The notes under the pieces were generated by a model. The model ran no database searches and was not told where the DNA came from. It saw nothing but the letters and a program-made list of their open reading frames with translations. The translations under genes were made by a program, and so were the position numbers. From Modestobacter sp. VKM Ac-2985 (GTDB lineage Bacteria; Actinomycetota; Actinomycetes; Mycobacteriales; Geodermatophilaceae): DNA of 64,000 nt. Positions 63,128-64,000 of the stretch are shown here, piece after piece. Where the stretch lies: assembly GCF_026967925.1 (NCBI RefSeq), contig NZ_JAPVBI010000001.1:248001-312000 (forward strand), written 5' to 3'. Every line of letters begins with the position of its first letter. The stretch's first letter is position 1.

Positions 63128-63157
63128 GGACGACTGCACGTCGCAGAGCAGTCGTCC
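63128..63157. promoter_or_regulatory. Inverted repeat upstream of the Pro-rich secreted protein gene
   Basis: GGACGACTGC (63128-63137) and GCAGTCGTCC (63148-63157) are perfectly inverted around a ten-base centre, 28 bases before the GTG at 63186. It could be an operator or a leader hairpin. Confidence 0.4.
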
Positions 63158-63185
63158 GCCGGGCGCTGGAGAACGGGGGACCACC

Positions 63186-64000
63186 GTGCCGCTGACGCGC
63201 CCGGCCGCCCGCCCGGCGCTGACCGCCGGCCTCGCCCTCGGCGCGCTCCTGGTCGCCGGGGTCGCCGCGGCCGGTCCTGCCGCCGCGCTGGAGGACCCAC
63301 GGCGCCCGACCGCGACGGTCACCCACGGCCCCAGCTGCGGCCCGGCCGTCGTCCGGGTCCAGGTCACCAACGGCACCGAGCCGCACCGGGTCGCCCTGGT
63401 CTTCGACGGGGCCGAGCAGCAGGACGTCGCCGACCTCGGCCCCGGCGAGCAGGCGGAGCTGACCAGCGAGGACGTCGACTGGGGCGTCACCGTCGAGGTG
63501 TCGGTGACGGTCGCGGACCCGGACGGGACGGTGGAGCAGCCGCTGCACTTCCAGACCTACACCCGGCCGAGCGAGGAGGACTGCGCGGCGGTCATGCCGC
63601 CGCCCACCCCGACCCCGACGTCGGATCCGTCGACGCCCGCGCCGGCCCCGCCGACCGCCACCCCGGTGCCCTCCACACCGCCTCCGTCGAGCCCTCCTCC
63701 CTCGCCCCCCGAGTCCTCGCCTCCTGAGTCCTCGCCTCCTGAGCCCTCGCCTCCCGAGCCCTCCAGCACGCCGCTCCCGCCCGTGACGTCGAGCCCGATG
63801 CCGTCACCCGTGCCGTCCAGCACGACGCCGTGGCCCCGGGCCCCGTCGACGGGGGCGCCCGCGCCGCCCTCGTCCCTGCCCACCACCCCACTGCCCACCA
63901 CGGCAGCACCCGGCACCGCCGGCGGCGCGCCGACGAGCACGTCCACGACGGGGTCCGGGGCCGGGTCCGGTGGTGCGTCCCGGCCGCGCGGTGACGCGAG
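63186..64000 (+). CDS. Secreted protein with Pro/Ser/Thr-rich C-terminal region (cut by window edge)
   Basis: At least 271 residues; the end is beyond the window. A signal peptide (ALTAGLALGALLVAGVAAAG) precedes a beta-sandwich-like domain of about 100 residues with two cysteines (HGPSCGPAVVRVQVTNG through EEDCAAV). Then comes a long Pro/Ser/Thr-rich stretch with PPESSPPESS-type repeats. GTG 63186 has GGGGGA about five bases upstream. The arrangement suits a wall-anchored surface protein, perhaps with an LPXTG-type signal further on, which cannot be checked here. Confidence 0.7.
   Translation, partial: MPLTRPAARPALTAGLALGALLVAGVAAAGPAAALEDPRRPTATVTHGPSCGPAVVRVQVTNGTEPHRVALVFDGAEQQDVADLGPGEQAELTSEDVDWGVTVEVSVTVADPDGTVEQPLHFQTYTRPSEEDCAAVMPPPTPTPTSDPSTPAPAPPTATPVPSTPPPSSPPPSPPESSPPESSPPEPSPPEPSSTPLPPVTSSPMPSPVPSSTTPWPRAPSTGAPAPPSSLPTTPLPTTAAPGTAGGAPTSTSTTGSGAGSGGASRPRGDA
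63716..63766 (+). repeat. 15-base tandem repeats encoding SPPES/SPPEP
   Basis: Three to four near-identical 15-base units within the secreted protein gene, a likely site of repeat-number variation. Confidence 0.7.

Overview
The window comes from a high-GC actinobacterium. By eye most of it is above 70% G+C. Codon use, GTG/TTG starts, TANNNT -10 boxes and the gene families suggest Geodermatophilaceae (Blastococcus, Geodermatophilus, Modestobacter and relatives); this placement is inference, not a database result. About the first 48 kb is a large surface and extracellular polysaccharide locus. The rest is ordinary chromosomal material: sulfate activation, small membrane proteins, two tRNAs, a heme oxygenase, a class A penicillin-binding protein and stress or oxidative enzymes.

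Layout. 0-9.5 kb: edge of an ABC exporter, a TupA-like ATP-grasp protein, a QueC-like ATPase, a Wzy-Wzz pair, an esterase lipoprotein, a secreted FN3 protein and a beta-propeller phytase lipoprotein. 10-15.4 kb: initiating glycosyl-1-phosphate transferase, a three-part fusion (nucleotidyltransferase-like, NDP-kinase-like, kinase-like) and a Wzx flippase. 15.6-18.4 kb: two tandem paralogous secreted beta-helix proteins, apparently read from leaderless promoters of the same architecture. 18.4-31.5 kb: a clearly lower-GC block (about 60-66% by eye) with its own glycosyltransferases, Wzx, Wzy, Wzz, a GMC oxidase/aldo-keto reductase pair, a GH5 lipoprotein and an acyltransferase; it looks like an acquired polysaccharide cassette. 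31.5-47.4 kb: LCP ligase, UDP-glucose dehydrogenase, acyltransferase, a third Wzz-Wzx-Wzy-GT operon, a beta-helix/GT pair, a second initiating transferase very similar to the first, a CysQ-like phosphatase and a membrane protein. 47.4-64 kb: APS kinase, small proteins, PHP-domain protein, DoxX-like protein, secreted proteins, PAP2 phosphatase, a CGNR regulator divergent from an MFS transporter with an inverted-repeat operator, tRNA-Ser(GCU), tRNA-Arg(ACG), heme oxygenase, hotdog thioesterase, PBP with PASTA domain, tandem UspA protein, FMN-dependent alpha-hydroxy acid oxidase and a secreted Pro-rich protein cut by the window end.

How it fits together. Two initiating transferases (10048 and 44145), three flippases (13875, 21303, 36992), three polymerases (2128, 25047, 38326) and three chain-length proteins (3627, 26599, 35511) imply up to three Wzx/Wzy-type glycan pathways side by side. 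UDP-glucose dehydrogenase would supply UDP-glucuronate. LCP could attach a glycan to the wall. The acyltransferases and esterase could tune acylation, and the GH5 and beta-helix proteins could trim or bind the product. CysC and CysQ nearby raise the possibility of a sulfated polymer, but no sulfotransferase is seen in this window.
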